A DNA stretch of 64,000 nucleotides from Myxococcales bacterium (GTDB taxonomy: Bacteria > Myxococcota_A > Polyangia > Palsa-1104 > JAEUJZ01): positions 62,001 through 126,000 of the forward strand of contig JAEUJZ010000188.1 of NCBI GenBank assembly GCA_016794505.1. Reading direction: 5' to 3'. Numbering within the stretch: the first letter of the stretch is position 1; each line of letters starts with the position of its first letter. The translations under genes and the position numbers were made by a program. This document shows positions 35,142-45,746 of the stretch, in pieces. The notes beneath the pieces are model-generated. The model had not been told where the DNA came from. It did not search any database and saw only the letters and a list, made by a program, of their open reading frames with translations.

Positions 35142-36404
35142 ATGTCGCGTACCGTCTTGGCGAAGTCCTCGTTTCTGGCGCATGCGGCGCAAGGTATCGG
35201 CCCCGCGGCGCAGACTGCACGACGGCGACCGCTGCGCTGGCTGTTTCTTGTGCTGTCGCTTGTGTCGTTCCTGCCGGCGTGTATTGGGACGCGCAGCCTG
35301 CGGGCTCCTGTGCCGGTGGTCCGCAGCGAATTCGCCGTGGCTCGTGACATCTTGCGCATGCGCTGGAGCAAGACCTTTGCTTCGCGCGTGCCTTTCTTTT
35401 CATACAAGCCGCAGGAATTCGCGACCGCCGAGATCAGCGATGACGGAAGCATGGTGTTCATCGGCTCGTCGAAAAAGACGCTGTTCGCGCTGTCTCAGCG
35501 AACCGGCGAAGTGCGCTGGCAGCGCACGTTTGATAGCTCGCTGTCTTCGCATCCCCTGTTTCTAAAGGCCGGCGTCGCGGGCCCGCAGGCGCTGCTGCTC
35601 GTCGGGGAAGACGCCGGGCAGGTGAGCGCCCTGGTCGCGGACACAGGCGAGCCGCGCTGGACCTATCGCGCCCGCGGTCCGGTGCAGAACCAGCCCGTGC
35701 TCGCCGGATCCCTGCTGTACGTCACGTCGAACGAGGGCCGCATCTATGCCCTGGACGTTCGCACCGGAGCCTGGCGCTGGCAGTACGAGCGCGAGGCAAC
35801 CGACACCTTTTCTGTTCGCGGTCAGGCGGCCCCTTTGGTCGTCAAAGACCGCATCTTCATCGGCTTTCCCGACGGCTATCTGTCCTGTCTGAACGCGGAA
35901 ACCGGCGAGGTGCTGTGGAATCGTCCCTTGGCCGGCGACGCCTCGCGCTTTATCGATGCCGACGGAGCCCCAGGGCTGATCGGCGATACCCTGGTCGTTA
36001 GCTGCTATGCCAGCGGTCTGTTCGGTCTAGACGTCAAAGATGGCAGCGTGCGCTGGCGCTATGAGATCGAAGCCGCTGGCCCCCTGACCGTCGACGTCGA
36101 GCATGAGCGCATCTATGTGTCCTCAGCGACGCAGGGCCTGTTCTGCCTGGACAAGAAAGGCCGCAAGCTGTGGCAGCAGGTCCTGCAAGGCCAAGGCGAG
36201 CTTTCGCGGCCGATTCTGTGGGGCCCGTATCTCTTGGTCAGCGCCGCCCAAAGCGGCCTGCACATCGCCGATGCCGAAAGCGGAGAGCTTCTGCAGTTCT
36301 TTGCCCCCGGCCAAGGCGCCACCGCCGCCCCCATGGCCAAGGGCCGCGATGTCTATCTCTTGTCCAATGCCGGCGACTTCTTTGCCCTGACCCGCACGCA
36401 CTAA
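35142..36404 (+). CDS. BamB-like PQQ-repeat beta-propeller lipoprotein
   Basis: 420 residues. An N-terminal signal with a lipobox-like 'SFLPAC' (Cys near residue 47) is followed by repeated beta-propeller blades, each ending in W or L after a 'G.vrW' turn: 'TGEVRWQRTF', 'TGEPRWTYRA', 'TGAWRWQYER', 'TGEVLWNRPL', 'DGSVRWRYEI'. This is the PQQ-like fold of BamB, the lipoprotein of the beta-barrel assembly machinery. It lies 9 bp after the YfgM-like gene. No enzyme-type PQQ site is visible. Assignment as BamB rests on fold, lipidation and synteny. Confidence 0.82.
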   Translation: MSRTVLAKSSFLAHAAQGIGPAAQTARRRPLRWLFLVLSLVSFLPACIGTRSLRAPVPVVRSEFAVARDILRMRWSKTFASRVPFFSYKPQEFATAEISDDGSMVFIGSSKKTLFALSQRTGEVRWQRTFDSSLSSHPLFLKAGVAGPQALLLVGEDAGQVSALVADTGEPRWTYRARGPVQNQPVLAGSLLYVTSNEGRIYALDVRTGAWRWQYEREATDTFSVRGQAAPLVVKDRIFIGFPDGYLSCLNAETGEVLWNRPLAGDASRFIDADGAPGLIGDTLVVSCYASGLFGLDVKDGSVRWRYEIEAAGPLTVDVEHERIYVSSATQGLFCLDKKGRKLWQQVLQGQGELSRPILWGPYLLVSAAQSGLHIADAESGELLQFFAPGQGATAAPMAKGRDVYLLSNAGDFFALTRTH

Positions 36405-36518
36405 GCGCGGTGAATGAATTCATCCATCGGCCCGGTCTGTTCCTTGGATGATTCCTTTGTTGCGCTCTGGCCGGTCTTGACAAAGTGCCCAGTTCCCGTC
36501 GAGCCTGCCAACTAGAGT

Positions 36519-37784
36519 ATGCAATCTGAGCCATCCGCCGCCCCCGCCCGTCCCGTTCGCCGTGTGCTGCGTATCGTCTTGCGCGTTGTGCCGGCGCTCT
36601 TGCTTTTGCTGGCGGTCGGCTTGGCCGTTGCCGGGTGCCAAGGATTCGGTCAGCTCACCGTCGGATCACGCCGCGATCGCATGCGGCAGTCACGACAGTG
36701 GCACGGCGGTCGCTTCGCAAATCCCGAGCCGCTGAAGAACGACTGGCTGGGCGCCATTTCAGGATCCTTTCATCGCAGCCCTTATGCCGACCCGCAGGCG
36801 CCGATTCCGACGGTGAAGAACGCCAGCCAACAGCTTGCAAGTCCACCTGCGAGCGGCCTGCGCGTCACCTGGCTTGGGCATTCGACGACGCTGGTCGAGA
36901 TCGATGGTCAGCGCATCTTGACCGATCCCATCTTCAGCGACCGCGCTGGCCCGATTCACTTCCTGGGTCCGCGTCGCTGGTTTCCGTCGCCGATCGCTCT
37001 TTCTGAGCTGCCGTCGATCGATGCTGTGGTCATTTCGCACGACCACTATGACCACTTGGATCACCGCACCATCCTTGCCCTGATCCGCTCGACCGCGGTG
37101 TTCGTCGTGCCCTTGGGGGTCGGCGCGCACCTGGCGTTTTGGGGCGTTCCCGAGTCGCGCATCGTCGAGCTTGACTGGTGGGAAGCGACCTCGATCGGTG
37201 CCCTGCGCATCGTTGCCACGCCGGCCCGCCATGCCTCGGGTCGCATGCTGATCGATGACGACGCCAAGCTGTGGGCTGGCTATGCTCTGCTCGGGCCGCA
37301 GCATCGCGTCTATTACTCGGGCGATACCGGGCTGTTTCCGGCGATGCGCGATATCGGAGCGCGGCTTGGTCCCTTCGATCTGACGATGATCGAGGTCGGT
37401 CAGTACGGCCCGGCCTGGCCCGACTGGCACATCGGCCCCGAGCAAGCGGTCATGGCGCATCGCCTGGTGCGCGGCCGTGTGCTGCTGCCGGTCCACTGGG
37501 GCGCGTTTGCCCTGGCCTTTCACGGCTGGACCGAGCCCATCGAGCGCACGTTGATCGCCGCCGCCGCCGCCGGAGTCTCTGTCGTGGCCCCCCGCCCCGG
37601 CCAGAGCTTCGAGCCCGCCCAGCCACCCGCCGTCGAGCGCTGGTGGCCGAGCCTGCCGTTTCAGACGGCCGCGCAGGCGCCGATTCACTCGACCCAGGTC
37701 GAGTCGCTGTATCGCGAGCTTGCCCCCCAAGCCCCACGGCCATCGACGACTCCCCAAGCCCCGCAGCCGTCGATCACGCCATAG
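36519..37784 (+). CDS. MBL-fold metallohydrolase lipoprotein (NAPE-PLD/UlaG-like)
   Basis: 421 residues. The signal sequence ends in a good lipobox ('LAVAGC', Cys near residue 41). The metallo-beta-lactamase-fold domain has 'WLGHSTTLVEIDGQRILTDP', the metal site 'SHDHYDHLD', and later 'RHASGRM', 'YSGDTG' and 'PVHWGAF'. This pattern is typical of the NAPE-PLD/UlaG/RomA branch, whose known members hydrolyse phospholipid-like or lactone substrates. A Pro/Ser-rich tail closes the protein. The substrate is unknown; location on the envelope supports a lipid-type substrate. It is convergent with the isochorismatase gene. Confidence 0.85.
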   Translation: MQSEPSAAPARPVRRVLRIVLRVVPALLLLLAVGLAVAGCQGFGQLTVGSRRDRMRQSRQWHGGRFANPEPLKNDWLGAISGSFHRSPYADPQAPIPTVKNASQQLASPPASGLRVTWLGHSTTLVEIDGQRILTDPIFSDRAGPIHFLGPRRWFPSPIALSELPSIDAVVISHDHYDHLDHRTILALIRSTAVFVVPLGVGAHLAFWGVPESRIVELDWWEATSIGALRIVATPARHASGRMLIDDDAKLWAGYALLGPQHRVYYSGDTGLFPAMRDIGARLGPFDLTMIEVGQYGPAWPDWHIGPEQAVMAHRLVRGRVLLPVHWGAFALAFHGWTEPIERTLIAAAAAGVSVVAPRPGQSFEPAQPPAVERWWPSLPFQTAAQAPIHSTQVESLYRELAPQAPRPSTTPQAPQPSITP

Positions 37785-37814
37785 TCCGCGAGCCGACTCG
37801 ACGCCCTAGCGCCC

Positions 37815-38411
37815 TTACTTGACCAGCGCCGAGATCGTCTTGAACTCGGGCGTACCGGCTCGGCCCAGCAGATCGAACAGGATGGTTTCGGTGGCGGTCA
37901 CCGTCGCCCCTGCTCTTTCGGCCAGCACCAAGCCGACGCGCAGGTTTTCGGGATCGCGCGAGCACACCCCATCGTGCGGCACATGCACGCGATAGCCAAC
38001 GTGTGCCAGGTCGCGCACCGTCTGATAGACGCAGATATGCGCCTCGATGCCAAAGACGATGATCTGCGATCGGCCGCTGTCGACGATGGCCTTGGCCAAG
38101 CCCGGATCGGCCCAGGCCGAAAAGTGGATCTTTTCCAGGCGCGGCGTGTTTACCGGCAGCGCATCGACAAGCGCCGGCAGCGTCCCGCCCAAGCCTTTTT
38201 TGTATTGCTCGCTGACCAGGATCGGTACGCCCAGCACCTGCGCCCCGCGCAGCAGGTTTCCAGCGTTGTAAACCAAGCGCTCCAAGAGCTCCTCGGGCAT
38301 GGCCGGAGCCAGCCGCTCTTGCACATCGATGCACAGGATCAGCGCCTGCTCGCGTGACAGCGAAAGCGGCGAAGGCGCGCTCGGGCTGCTTGCGGGAACC
38401 GTCATCGTCAT
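37815..38411 (-). CDS. Isochorismatase-family cysteine hydrolase
   Basis: 198 residues with the complete catalytic triad of the family: Asp in 'ILCIDVQERL', Lys in 'VSEQYKKGLGGTLP', and Cys in 'GIEAHICVYQTVRDL'. The closing 'GATVTATETILFDLL' is also typical. These enzymes hydrolyse isochorismate, nicotinamide or related amides; the substrate here cannot be told, and the short 'ycaC/hydrolase' group is most similar in feel. The ATG at 38411 is divergent from the aminotransferase (85 bp between), so the pair may share a control region. Confidence 0.87.
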   Translation of the reverse strand: MTMTVPASSPSAPSPLSLSREQALILCIDVQERLAPAMPEELLERLVYNAGNLLRGAQVLGVPILVSEQYKKGLGGTLPALVDALPVNTPRLEKIHFSAWADPGLAKAIVDSGRSQIIVFGIEAHICVYQTVRDLAHVGYRVHVPHDGVCSRDPENLRVGLVLAERAGATVTATETILFDLLGRAGTPEFKTISALVK

Positions 38412-38496
38412 CGTCGTCCCTTTGGTGTTTGGTTTTCTGCCTGCGCATCTTACTTCCCCCGCTGTGATACTGTCGCGCGACTTCGTGAGGCCCCCC

Positions 38497-39864
38497 ATGA
38501 ACGACCCGGTTTCCAACAAGTCCAGCGACGGTAAAACGCATCTCAAAGTGCTCACCAACATGACCAGCCAAGAGGTCCGCGCCATGGCGCGCGAGTACCT
38601 GATGCCGGCGGTCTTCAACTATTTCAGCGAGCCCTTGGTGCTGCGCCGCGGGGCCGGTCTGCATGTTGAAGATGCCGATGGCAACACCTACCTCGACTGC
38701 TTCGGCGGCATCCTCACCGTCGGATTGGGACACTGCCTGCCCGAAATTTCATCGGCGATCGCCGAGCAGGCGCGCACGCTCGGCCACGTCTCGACGCTGT
38801 ACCAGCACGAGTGGATCGCGCGCTTGGCGCAAGCCGTCGCTCAAAAGATGCCGGCGGGAAGCGGCCTGAAACAGTCGTTCTTCACCAGCAGCGGCACCGA
38901 AGCCGACGAGATGGCCGTCATGCTGGCCAAGAACATCACCGGTCGCCACGAGATCATCGCGCTGCGCCACAGCTATTCCGGCCGCGGCATGTATGCGGTA
39001 TCGGCCATGGGCCACGCCACCTGGCGTCCGATTCCGCCGCAGATGCCCGGCATCAGCCTGATGCCAGCTCCGTACTGCTATCGCTGTCCATTTGGGCTTT
39101 CGTACCCAAGCTGTGATGTGCGCTGCGGCGACGACATCAAGGAAGTGCTGGCCACCACCACCACGGGTGCCCCGGCCGCGTTCATCGCCGAGCCGGTCTT
39201 GGGCGTCGGCGGCTTCGTCGTACCACCGCGCGAGTACTTCCAAAAAGTCATACCGGAAGTGAAGAAGGCCGGCGGCCTGTTCATCTGCGACGAAGTGCAG
39301 ACCGGCTGGGGCCGCACCGGCACCCACTGGAACGGCATCGAGCACTTCGGCGTCAAGCCCGACATCATGACCTTTGCCAAGGCCACCGCATCCGGTCTGC
39401 CGATGGCCATCACCGTCACCACGCCCGAGATCGCCGCGGCCTTCAAGGGCCTGACCTTGGCGACGTATGGCGGCAATCCGATCTCGTCGATCGCGGCGCT
39501 GGCGACGCTGCACATCATGGATCGCGAAGACATCCCGGCCCGCAGCGCTCGACTGGGATCCAAGCTGCGCGCCGGCCTGGATGCACTGAAAGACAAGCAC
39601 GCGCTGATCGGCGATGTGCGCGGCATGGGCCTGATGCAGGGCGTCGAGCTGGTCGAAGATCGCAAGACCAAGCAGCCGGCGACCCAGCGCGCGAACCTCT
39701 TGCTCAATGTCATGAAGCGCCGCCGGGTGCTCATCGGCAAGGGCGGTCTTTATGGCAACACGCTGCGCGTTGCACCGCCGATGCTCGTCGAAGAAAGCCA
39801 GCTTGACGAGCTGCTCAGCCACCTCGACGGAGCGCTTGCCGAAGTGGCGCAGGCGACCGTCTAG
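38497..39864 (+). CDS. Class III PLP-dependent aminotransferase
   Basis: 455 residues. Class III features are 'DADGNTYLDCFGGILTVGLGH' (cut; DxxGxxYLD core), 'FFTSSGTEADEMAV' (phosphate-binding), 'HSYSGRG', 'FICDEVQTGWGRTG' with the PLP-pyridine Asp, 'FAKATASGLPMA' with the Schiff-base Lys, and 'TYGGNPISS'. A Cys-rich insert ('YCYRCPFGLSYPSCDVRCG') lies after 'APYCY', a pattern seen in AGXT2/ethanolamine-phosphate lyase-like members. The likely reaction is transamination between an omega-amino or alanine-type donor and a keto acid such as glyoxylate. The start has GTGAGG 6 bases upstream. Confidence 0.85.
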   Translation: MNDPVSNKSSDGKTHLKVLTNMTSQEVRAMAREYLMPAVFNYFSEPLVLRRGAGLHVEDADGNTYLDCFGGILTVGLGHCLPEISSAIAEQARTLGHVSTLYQHEWIARLAQAVAQKMPAGSGLKQSFFTSSGTEADEMAVMLAKNITGRHEIIALRHSYSGRGMYAVSAMGHATWRPIPPQMPGISLMPAPYCYRCPFGLSYPSCDVRCGDDIKEVLATTTTGAPAAFIAEPVLGVGGFVVPPREYFQKVIPEVKKAGGLFICDEVQTGWGRTGTHWNGIEHFGVKPDIMTFAKATASGLPMAITVTTPEIAAAFKGLTLATYGGNPISSIAALATLHIMDREDIPARSARLGSKLRAGLDALKDKHALIGDVRGMGLMQGVELVEDRKTKQPATQRANLLLNVMKRRRVLIGKGGLYGNTLRVAPPMLVEESQLDELLSHLDGALAEVAQATV

Positions 39865-39892
39865 CCGCGGCATCCACACGCGACCCGCCGCG

Positions 39893-40156
39893 CTATTTGC
39901 GATCGCTCCCCTGCGGCCAGCGCAAGATGGCGCGGGCCTTGGCAAAGCGCGCGGTGATGCCGACCAAGCCTGGCTCCGCCGCGATGAGATCCAAGATCTG
40001 CAGCGCTTGGCGATGATCTAGCTCGCTGCCGACGATGCGCAGATCGCGTGCTGCTTTGCCGACCACATCGCGCGCCTTGGCATCGCCAAGAGCCGACAGC
40101 ATGTGCTGAAGCTCGCTCAGCGGAATGCGCAGCGCTGTATTCGTCGGTGTTGCCAT
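39893..40156 (-). CDS. Small conserved-looking protein downstream of FIST gene
   Basis: 87 residues, helical, with no known domain: 'LRIPLSELQHMLSALGDAKARD' (start only distinctive) and a basic end. No signal or membrane segment. Its ATG lies 27 bp after the FIST gene stop on the same strand, so it is probably cotranscribed with it. The Leu/Ala-rich pattern could make a four-helix or helix-bundle partner. Unknown function. Confidence 0.6.
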   Translation of the reverse strand: MATPTNTALRIPLSELQHMLSALGDAKARDVVGKAARDLRIVGSELDHRQALQILDLIAAEPGLVGITARFAKARAILRWPQGSDRK

Positions 40157-40183
40157 GCGCGCTCAGCCTGATCCTGCCGTTTG

Positions 40184-41416
40184 CTAGGTCGCGGCGCTGG
40201 CATCCTCGCCATCGTCGACCGGGAACGCCAGCAGCACCGTGGTCGTGTTGTGAAAACCGGAAAAGTCGTCGTCGTTCAGCGCGATCTCGCCATAGCTCTC
40301 GAAACCGGCGATGGGCACGCTGCCTAGCTCGGCCGCCATCTCTTTCACGGCGTCGCCAAAGCGGTCGCGCAGGATCAGCTTGCGGCAGCCGCAGTCGACG
40401 ACCAAGGCACCCGCGATGGCCTTGCCAGCAAGCTGCTCGCGAGCCCGACGCGCGGCCGCTTTGGCGCTAGCCACTTGGCTCTGCGCATCGCTGGCCATGA
40501 AGTGAATCGGCGTCCCTTCCGGCATGCCACAGACAAAGCCCATGGATCCGTCGTCGTTTCGAACCAAGGGCATGCGAATGCGGAACTCAGGCCCGGTCTT
40601 GATGCCGGTCTCGTATTTCAGGAAGTACTGCAGGATGTCGCTGTTGCCGTGCAGCGTCGATGGATCGATTCCTTCTGCCATCGCGCGAGCCCGCGTCTTT
40701 TCGACGAACACGTCCCAGGCTGGCTGGCCATCGATCTCGTACACGACGTTTTCGCGCGAGCGGGTGATGGTCATGGCATCGGACATCGGCTGGTGGCCAT
40801 GGAACACGCCGATGCCCAGCGGCTGCTTTGAGAACACGATGGCCAGCGACAGCGCATCGCCGGACACCTGATCGTTGCAGCCGACCGCCGTCGCTTGCAG
40901 AAGCCAGTCGTCGGCGGCGCAGCCTCCACACAGCCGCACGCCTGGACCGAGCAGGGCCGCGGTGATCAGCGTCGCCTCTTCGCCGACCCCGACCAGGCCG
41001 TCGATGAACAAGAGCGCCGTGCGATAGGGATACCCGGCAAGCTCCGTCGGAATATCGGCCAGGGCCTGCGCCACGGCTGCTTCGACATTGCCGCGCAGCG
41101 GACGGCCCATGCCGCCAAACACGCGAAAGTCACCCGCCACAGCGAACGCCGAGACCGCGCCGCTGGCATCGCCGGCATCGGTGAATTCTCCGGCGGTGCT
41201 GGCGCCGATGACCACAGGCGGCGCGACGCCAGGGGCGCCGGGCAGCGCGGCCCGGAAGGCCGCCATGACCTCGGCAAGTGGCTGTGCCGGCGACGGAAAC
41301 AGCGCAACCAGGGCCGGTACACGCCCGGAAAGCTGTGTGCTTATCTGCTCAGCCAGGGCTCGTCCCGCCTCTGCAGCACGGCCTTTTTCGAGAGCAACCG
41401 CGACCTTCGTAGACAT
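40184..41416 (-). CDS. FIST N/C domain signal-sensing protein
   Basis: 410 residues. The N-terminal FIST region has 'LVALFPSPAQPLAEVMAAF', 'VVIGASTAGEFTDAG' and 'TALLFIDGLVGVGEEA'. The C-terminal FIST_C part has 'VYEIDGQPAWDVF', 'FRIRMPLVRNDDGSMGFVCG' and 'GFESYGEIAL'. FIST proteins are predicted small-ligand (perhaps amino acid) sensors, often fused to or encoded near kinases and chemoreceptors; this one stands alone. The ATG at 41416 opens the conserved part; the frame upstream has no similarity. A helix-rich 'AKAAARRAREQL' stretch lies in the FIST_C part. Confidence 0.85.
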   Translation of the reverse strand: MSTKVAVALEKGRAAEAGRALAEQISTQLSGRVPALVALFPSPAQPLAEVMAAFRAALPGAPGVAPPVVIGASTAGEFTDAGDASGAVSAFAVAGDFRVFGGMGRPLRGNVEAAVAQALADIPTELAGYPYRTALLFIDGLVGVGEEATLITAALLGPGVRLCGGCAADDWLLQATAVGCNDQVSGDALSLAIVFSKQPLGIGVFHGHQPMSDAMTITRSRENVVYEIDGQPAWDVFVEKTRARAMAEGIDPSTLHGNSDILQYFLKYETGIKTGPEFRIRMPLVRNDDGSMGFVCGMPEGTPIHFMASDAQSQVASAKAAARRAREQLAGKAIAGALVVDCGCRKLILRDRFGDAVKEMAAELGSVPIAGFESYGEIALNDDDFSGFHNTTTVLLAFPVDDGEDASAAT

Positions 41417-41495
41417 GGCAGCCACCTCAAATTTGTATTCTGTACAACATTTTCGGCGGTGAATAGCGGCGTGTTCGGCGGTCGCGGCCGAGGCG

Positions 41496-42950
41496 CTAGC
41501 AGCGACGGAGCCCAGGGTCGGAAAGCGGCAGAGGATCGCAGGGCTCGCCGAGCCACAGCGCCCGCACCGCTCCGACCAGAAACAGCGAGCCATAGATCAG
41601 CAGCCGTCCACGACACGGCGTTTCGACGAGCGCGCGGCGCAGGGCCCAGCTCAGCCGGGGCTCTATCGACAGAGCCGAAGCCCCCAAGCCCAGCGCGGGC
41701 AGCGCGGACAGCAGCGCGGCTAGCTCAGCGGCGGGCAGCGCACGGGGCGATGGCGGCTCGGTGAGAACGACGCGCTGCGCCCGCAGCAGCGGCCCCAGCA
41801 TGTCGGAAACCGCCTTGTCGGCCACGACGCCAAACAGCACGCAGAGCCCAGAAGAAGCAGGCAGTCCGTCGAGAAAATCGGAAAGCAGCGCCGCGCCCTG
41901 CGGGTTGTGCGCGCCGTCCAACCAGACCTCGGGCAGGGCGACATCGACGGGCAGATCCAGGCGAGCCCGCAGCGCGGTCTCGTCGAGGCTCGGCTGCGGC
42001 CAGAGCCGCTCTAAGCGACCGGGCCAGCGCGTAGCACTCAGGCCGCGAAGCGGCACCGCGGGATCGCGAACCGCACGGCCCAGCGGACCTGGCAGCCGCC
42101 CCACCGCGGCCAAGGCCAGCGCGGCGTTGCGTCGCTGATGCGGGCCGGGAAGCGGCAGGCACGCTGCGTATTCACCGGACAGTGCGGGCAGCGCGCTCGC
42201 GCCGACTGGCGCTGTGCGTTCGGCGTCACATAGAAGCACCGCGAGTGGCGCGTGAAGCTGCGCCGCAACCTGACACAGGACCGCCCGCGCCGACGGATCG
42301 TCGCAGAAGATCAGCGCCGGCACCTGAGGTCGAAAGATGCCAGCTTTTTCGTGCGCGATCGCGGGCAGCGTGTCGCCCAAAAGCTCGGTGTGATCGAGGC
42401 CAATGCCGGTGACGACGGTGACCTGCGCATGACAAAGTCGCGTCGCATCCAAGCGCCCGCCCAGACCTGTCTCGATCACGGCCACCTGCACAGGAGCGCT
42501 GGCAAAGCACAGAAATGCGACGGCGGTCAGGACTTCAAAAAACGTCAACTCAACGGCAGGTGTCGCCTCGCACGCGGCGCGCACTGCCGACAGCGCCGCG
42601 ACGAAGTCCGCCTCGCTGCACTCATCGAGCCAGGGCTCTGCAGATGCCGAATCGACGGCGCTTATGCGCACGCGCTCGCGCACGCGACACAGGTGCGGCG
42701 AGGTGTACAGGCCAATGCGCGCGACGGGTCCGCCTTGCTGCGCTGCGACCTGCCGCGCGGCAGCGACCAAAAGATGGGCGGCAAACGCTGCCGTCGAGCC
42801 CTTGCCGTTCGTTCCCGCGATGTGAATGGCCGAAATGCGCGCCTGCGGATCACCCAGACGATGCAGCACCAGGGCCAAGCGCTCAGTGCCCGGCACGATG
42901 CCCAAGCGGCGAAGCTGCGACAGGTACAGAAGACCCGCGGCGTAGTCCAT
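41496..42950 (-). CDS. folC: Folylpolyglutamate/dihydrofolate synthase
   Basis: 484 residues. The ATP loop 'HIAGTNGKGSTAAF', 'RIGLYTSPHLCRVRERVRI', 'VIETGLGGRLDATRL' and 'ITGIGLDHTELLGDTLPAIA' (here 'VTGIGLDHTELLG') are the Mur-ligase family signatures of FolC. 'WLDGAHNPQGAALL' is the second-domain motif. It adds glutamates to folates and makes dihydrofolate. It follows accD by 54 bp, the common accD-folC order. Confidence 0.92.
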   Translation of the reverse strand: MDYAAGLLYLSQLRRLGIVPGTERLALVLHRLGDPQARISAIHIAGTNGKGSTAAFAAHLLVAAARQVAAQQGGPVARIGLYTSPHLCRVRERVRISAVDSASAEPWLDECSEADFVAALSAVRAACEATPAVELTFFEVLTAVAFLCFASAPVQVAVIETGLGGRLDATRLCHAQVTVVTGIGLDHTELLGDTLPAIAHEKAGIFRPQVPALIFCDDPSARAVLCQVAAQLHAPLAVLLCDAERTAPVGASALPALSGEYAACLPLPGPHQRRNAALALAAVGRLPGPLGRAVRDPAVPLRGLSATRWPGRLERLWPQPSLDETALRARLDLPVDVALPEVWLDGAHNPQGAALLSDFLDGLPASSGLCVLFGVVADKAVSDMLGPLLRAQRVVLTEPPSPRALPAAELAALLSALPALGLGASALSIEPRLSWALRRALVETPCRGRLLIYGSLFLVGAVRALWLGEPCDPLPLSDPGLRRC

Positions 42951-43004
42951 GGCGGAAAGCAGGCGGCTTGGGCCGAACAGAGGGTCTGCGTCCGGCCGAC
43001 GGCG

Positions 43005-43919
<915 letters not shown>

Positions 43920-44000
43920 GACGGCACGACTCTAATGCAAAACCTCGCCGACGCGGCGATCCGTTTTTTGCGCCGGGGATCGCACCCAGGGGACGGGGGC

Positions 44001-45746
44001 TCAGCGCTCGGGTGGCACGGTCTCTTTCAGCTTGCGCAGGAGCGTGTTGCGACCGATGCCCAAGATGCGCGCCGCTTCCGAGCGGTTGCCGCCGCAGCGC
44101 TGGATGGTATCGGCGACATAGCGAGCCTCGACCTCGTCGAGCGAAAGGCCCGCTGGCAAAAACAGCCCCGCTGGCTTGTCCGTGCCTGCGACGGCCGCAG
44201 CGGGTGTCGCAGCAGAACCGGCCACACGCTCGGTCCCGTCTGGGCGGCTCGCACGCGGGGGCTCAGGCAGGGTCTCGCTGGGCGTCGAGGGCGGCAAGGC
44301 GGGGGCCACAGCCGAGCGCAGCGCGGGCAAGGACACCGGAAGCGCCAGATCGTGCTCGCTGATCTGTTCGCCCCCACACAGCGCGACCGCGCTTTCGATG
44401 CAGTGTTCCAGCTCGCGGATGTTGCCAGGCCACGAGTGACTGCGCAGCCGACGAATGGCATCGACACTCAGCCCGCGCAGCGGCTTTTTGTGGCGACGCG
44501 CGTACAGCTCAGCAAAGTGCAGGGCCAAGCGCTCGATGTCTTCGCCGCCCCGTTCGCGCAAGGGCGGCAGCTCTAGCTCGACGACCTTCAGACGGTAATA
44601 CAGATCCTTGCGAAAGGTCTTGGCCTCGGCCATCGCCACCAGATCGCAGTTGGTGGCGGCGATGATGCGCAGATCGACAGCCAGCGTCTTGCGACCGCCG
44701 ACGCGCTCAAACTCGCGATCCTGCAAGAGCCGCAGCAGCTTGCCCTGCAGGCTGGCTTTCAGGTCGCCGATCTCGTCGAGAAACAGCGTCCCGCCATGTG
44801 CCAGCTCGGCCTTGCCCAGCACGCGCTGCTCAGCCCCGGTGAACGCGCCGCGCTCGTGCCCGAACAGCTCGGACTCCATCAGTCCCTCGGGAATCGACGT
44901 GCAGTCGATCTTTACAAAGGGTCCGCGCGCCCGGCTGGAGTTGTAATGGATGGCTCGCGCTGCCAGCTCTTTTCCGGTGCCGGACTCACCGCGCAAGAGC
45001 ACCGTGGCCGATGTCGCCGCCGCCCGCGCGATGATCTCATAGACGCGGCGCATGCTCGGCGACGAGCCGACGATGCGGTGATAGCGCTCGGGGGCTTGGC
45101 CGGTGACGCGCTCGCGCAGCGCGGTCTCGCTGAGCGCGGTCGCCACTTCGCCAGCTAGCTCGCACAAAAGATCGCGATCGCGGTCGTCAAACAGGCCGGC
45201 TTTTTTGTTCAGCACCTGCAAGACGCCAAGCACTTCTGCCTCGTCGCCCACCGTCGGATTTGGCCCCAAAATCGGCGCCGCCAAGACCGTCATGGTCTTG
45301 TATCCAGTGATGCGATCGATGCCCGCGGCAAAGCGCGGGTGATCATCGGCGTTCTTGGCCGCCACCGGCCGCCGCGTCTGCGCGACATGGCCGGCGATGC
45401 CCTGGCCTGGCGGCAGGCGAATCTCGGGAAGCTCGGGCAAGTGGGCGGCCCGCGAGACCAGCTCTCCCGTCGAGGGATCGATCAAAAAGAGCGTCGCGCG
45501 ATCGGCGGCCATGGCCTGCGCCACCAGATCGACGATGCGCCGCAGCAGCGAGTCCAGATCGACCTCGGTGCGCACCAGATCGAGCAGCGCCATCAGCACC
45601 GAGCGGCGATCCGAGCCCACGACTGCCGTCGCAGCCGTGCCGAGAGGTCGCCCCTCGCGACCGTCGCTGTCTCGTCCCAAAAGTCCGCTGCGAGGGCTTT
45701 TCGCAGGCATCGACTCCGAAGGTATCACGAACGAAAGCGCGCTCAT
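44001..45746 (-). CDS. Sigma-54-dependent activator with GAF sensor
   Basis: 581 residues. A GAF domain occupies about 50-215 ('ATLFLIDPSTGELVS', 'GQGIAGHVAQTRRPV'). An AAA+ sigma-54 interaction domain follows with Walker A GESGTGKE, the sigma-54 contact loop GAFTGA, 'LFLDEIGDL' and 'LYYRLKVVELELPPLRER'. A linker and a C-terminal Fis-type helix-turn-helix ('RCGGNRSEAARILGIGRNTL') complete it. It should activate RpoN promoters in response to a small ligand or redox state sensed by GAF. Its ATG overlaps the upstream MBL gene's stop by 4 bp (ATGA), so the two are translationally coupled. Confidence 0.93.
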   Translation of the reverse strand: MSALSFVIPSESMPAKSPRSGLLGRDSDGREGRPLGTAATAVVGSDRRSVLMALLDLVRTEVDLDSLLRRIVDLVAQAMAADRATLFLIDPSTGELVSRAAHLPELPEIRLPPGQGIAGHVAQTRRPVAAKNADDHPRFAAGIDRITGYKTMTVLAAPILGPNPTVGDEAEVLGVLQVLNKKAGLFDDRDRDLLCELAGEVATALSETALRERVTGQAPERYHRIVGSSPSMRRVYEIIARAAATSATVLLRGESGTGKELAARAIHYNSSRARGPFVKIDCTSIPEGLMESELFGHERGAFTGAEQRVLGKAELAHGGTLFLDEIGDLKASLQGKLLRLLQDREFERVGGRKTLAVDLRIIAATNCDLVAMAEAKTFRKDLYYRLKVVELELPPLRERGGEDIERLALHFAELYARRHKKPLRGLSVDAIRRLRSHSWPGNIRELEHCIESAVALCGGEQISEHDLALPVSLPALRSAVAPALPPSTPSETLPEPPRASRPDGTERVAGSAATPAAAVAGTDKPAGLFLPAGLSLDEVEARYVADTIQRCGGNRSEAARILGIGRNTLLRKLKETVPPER

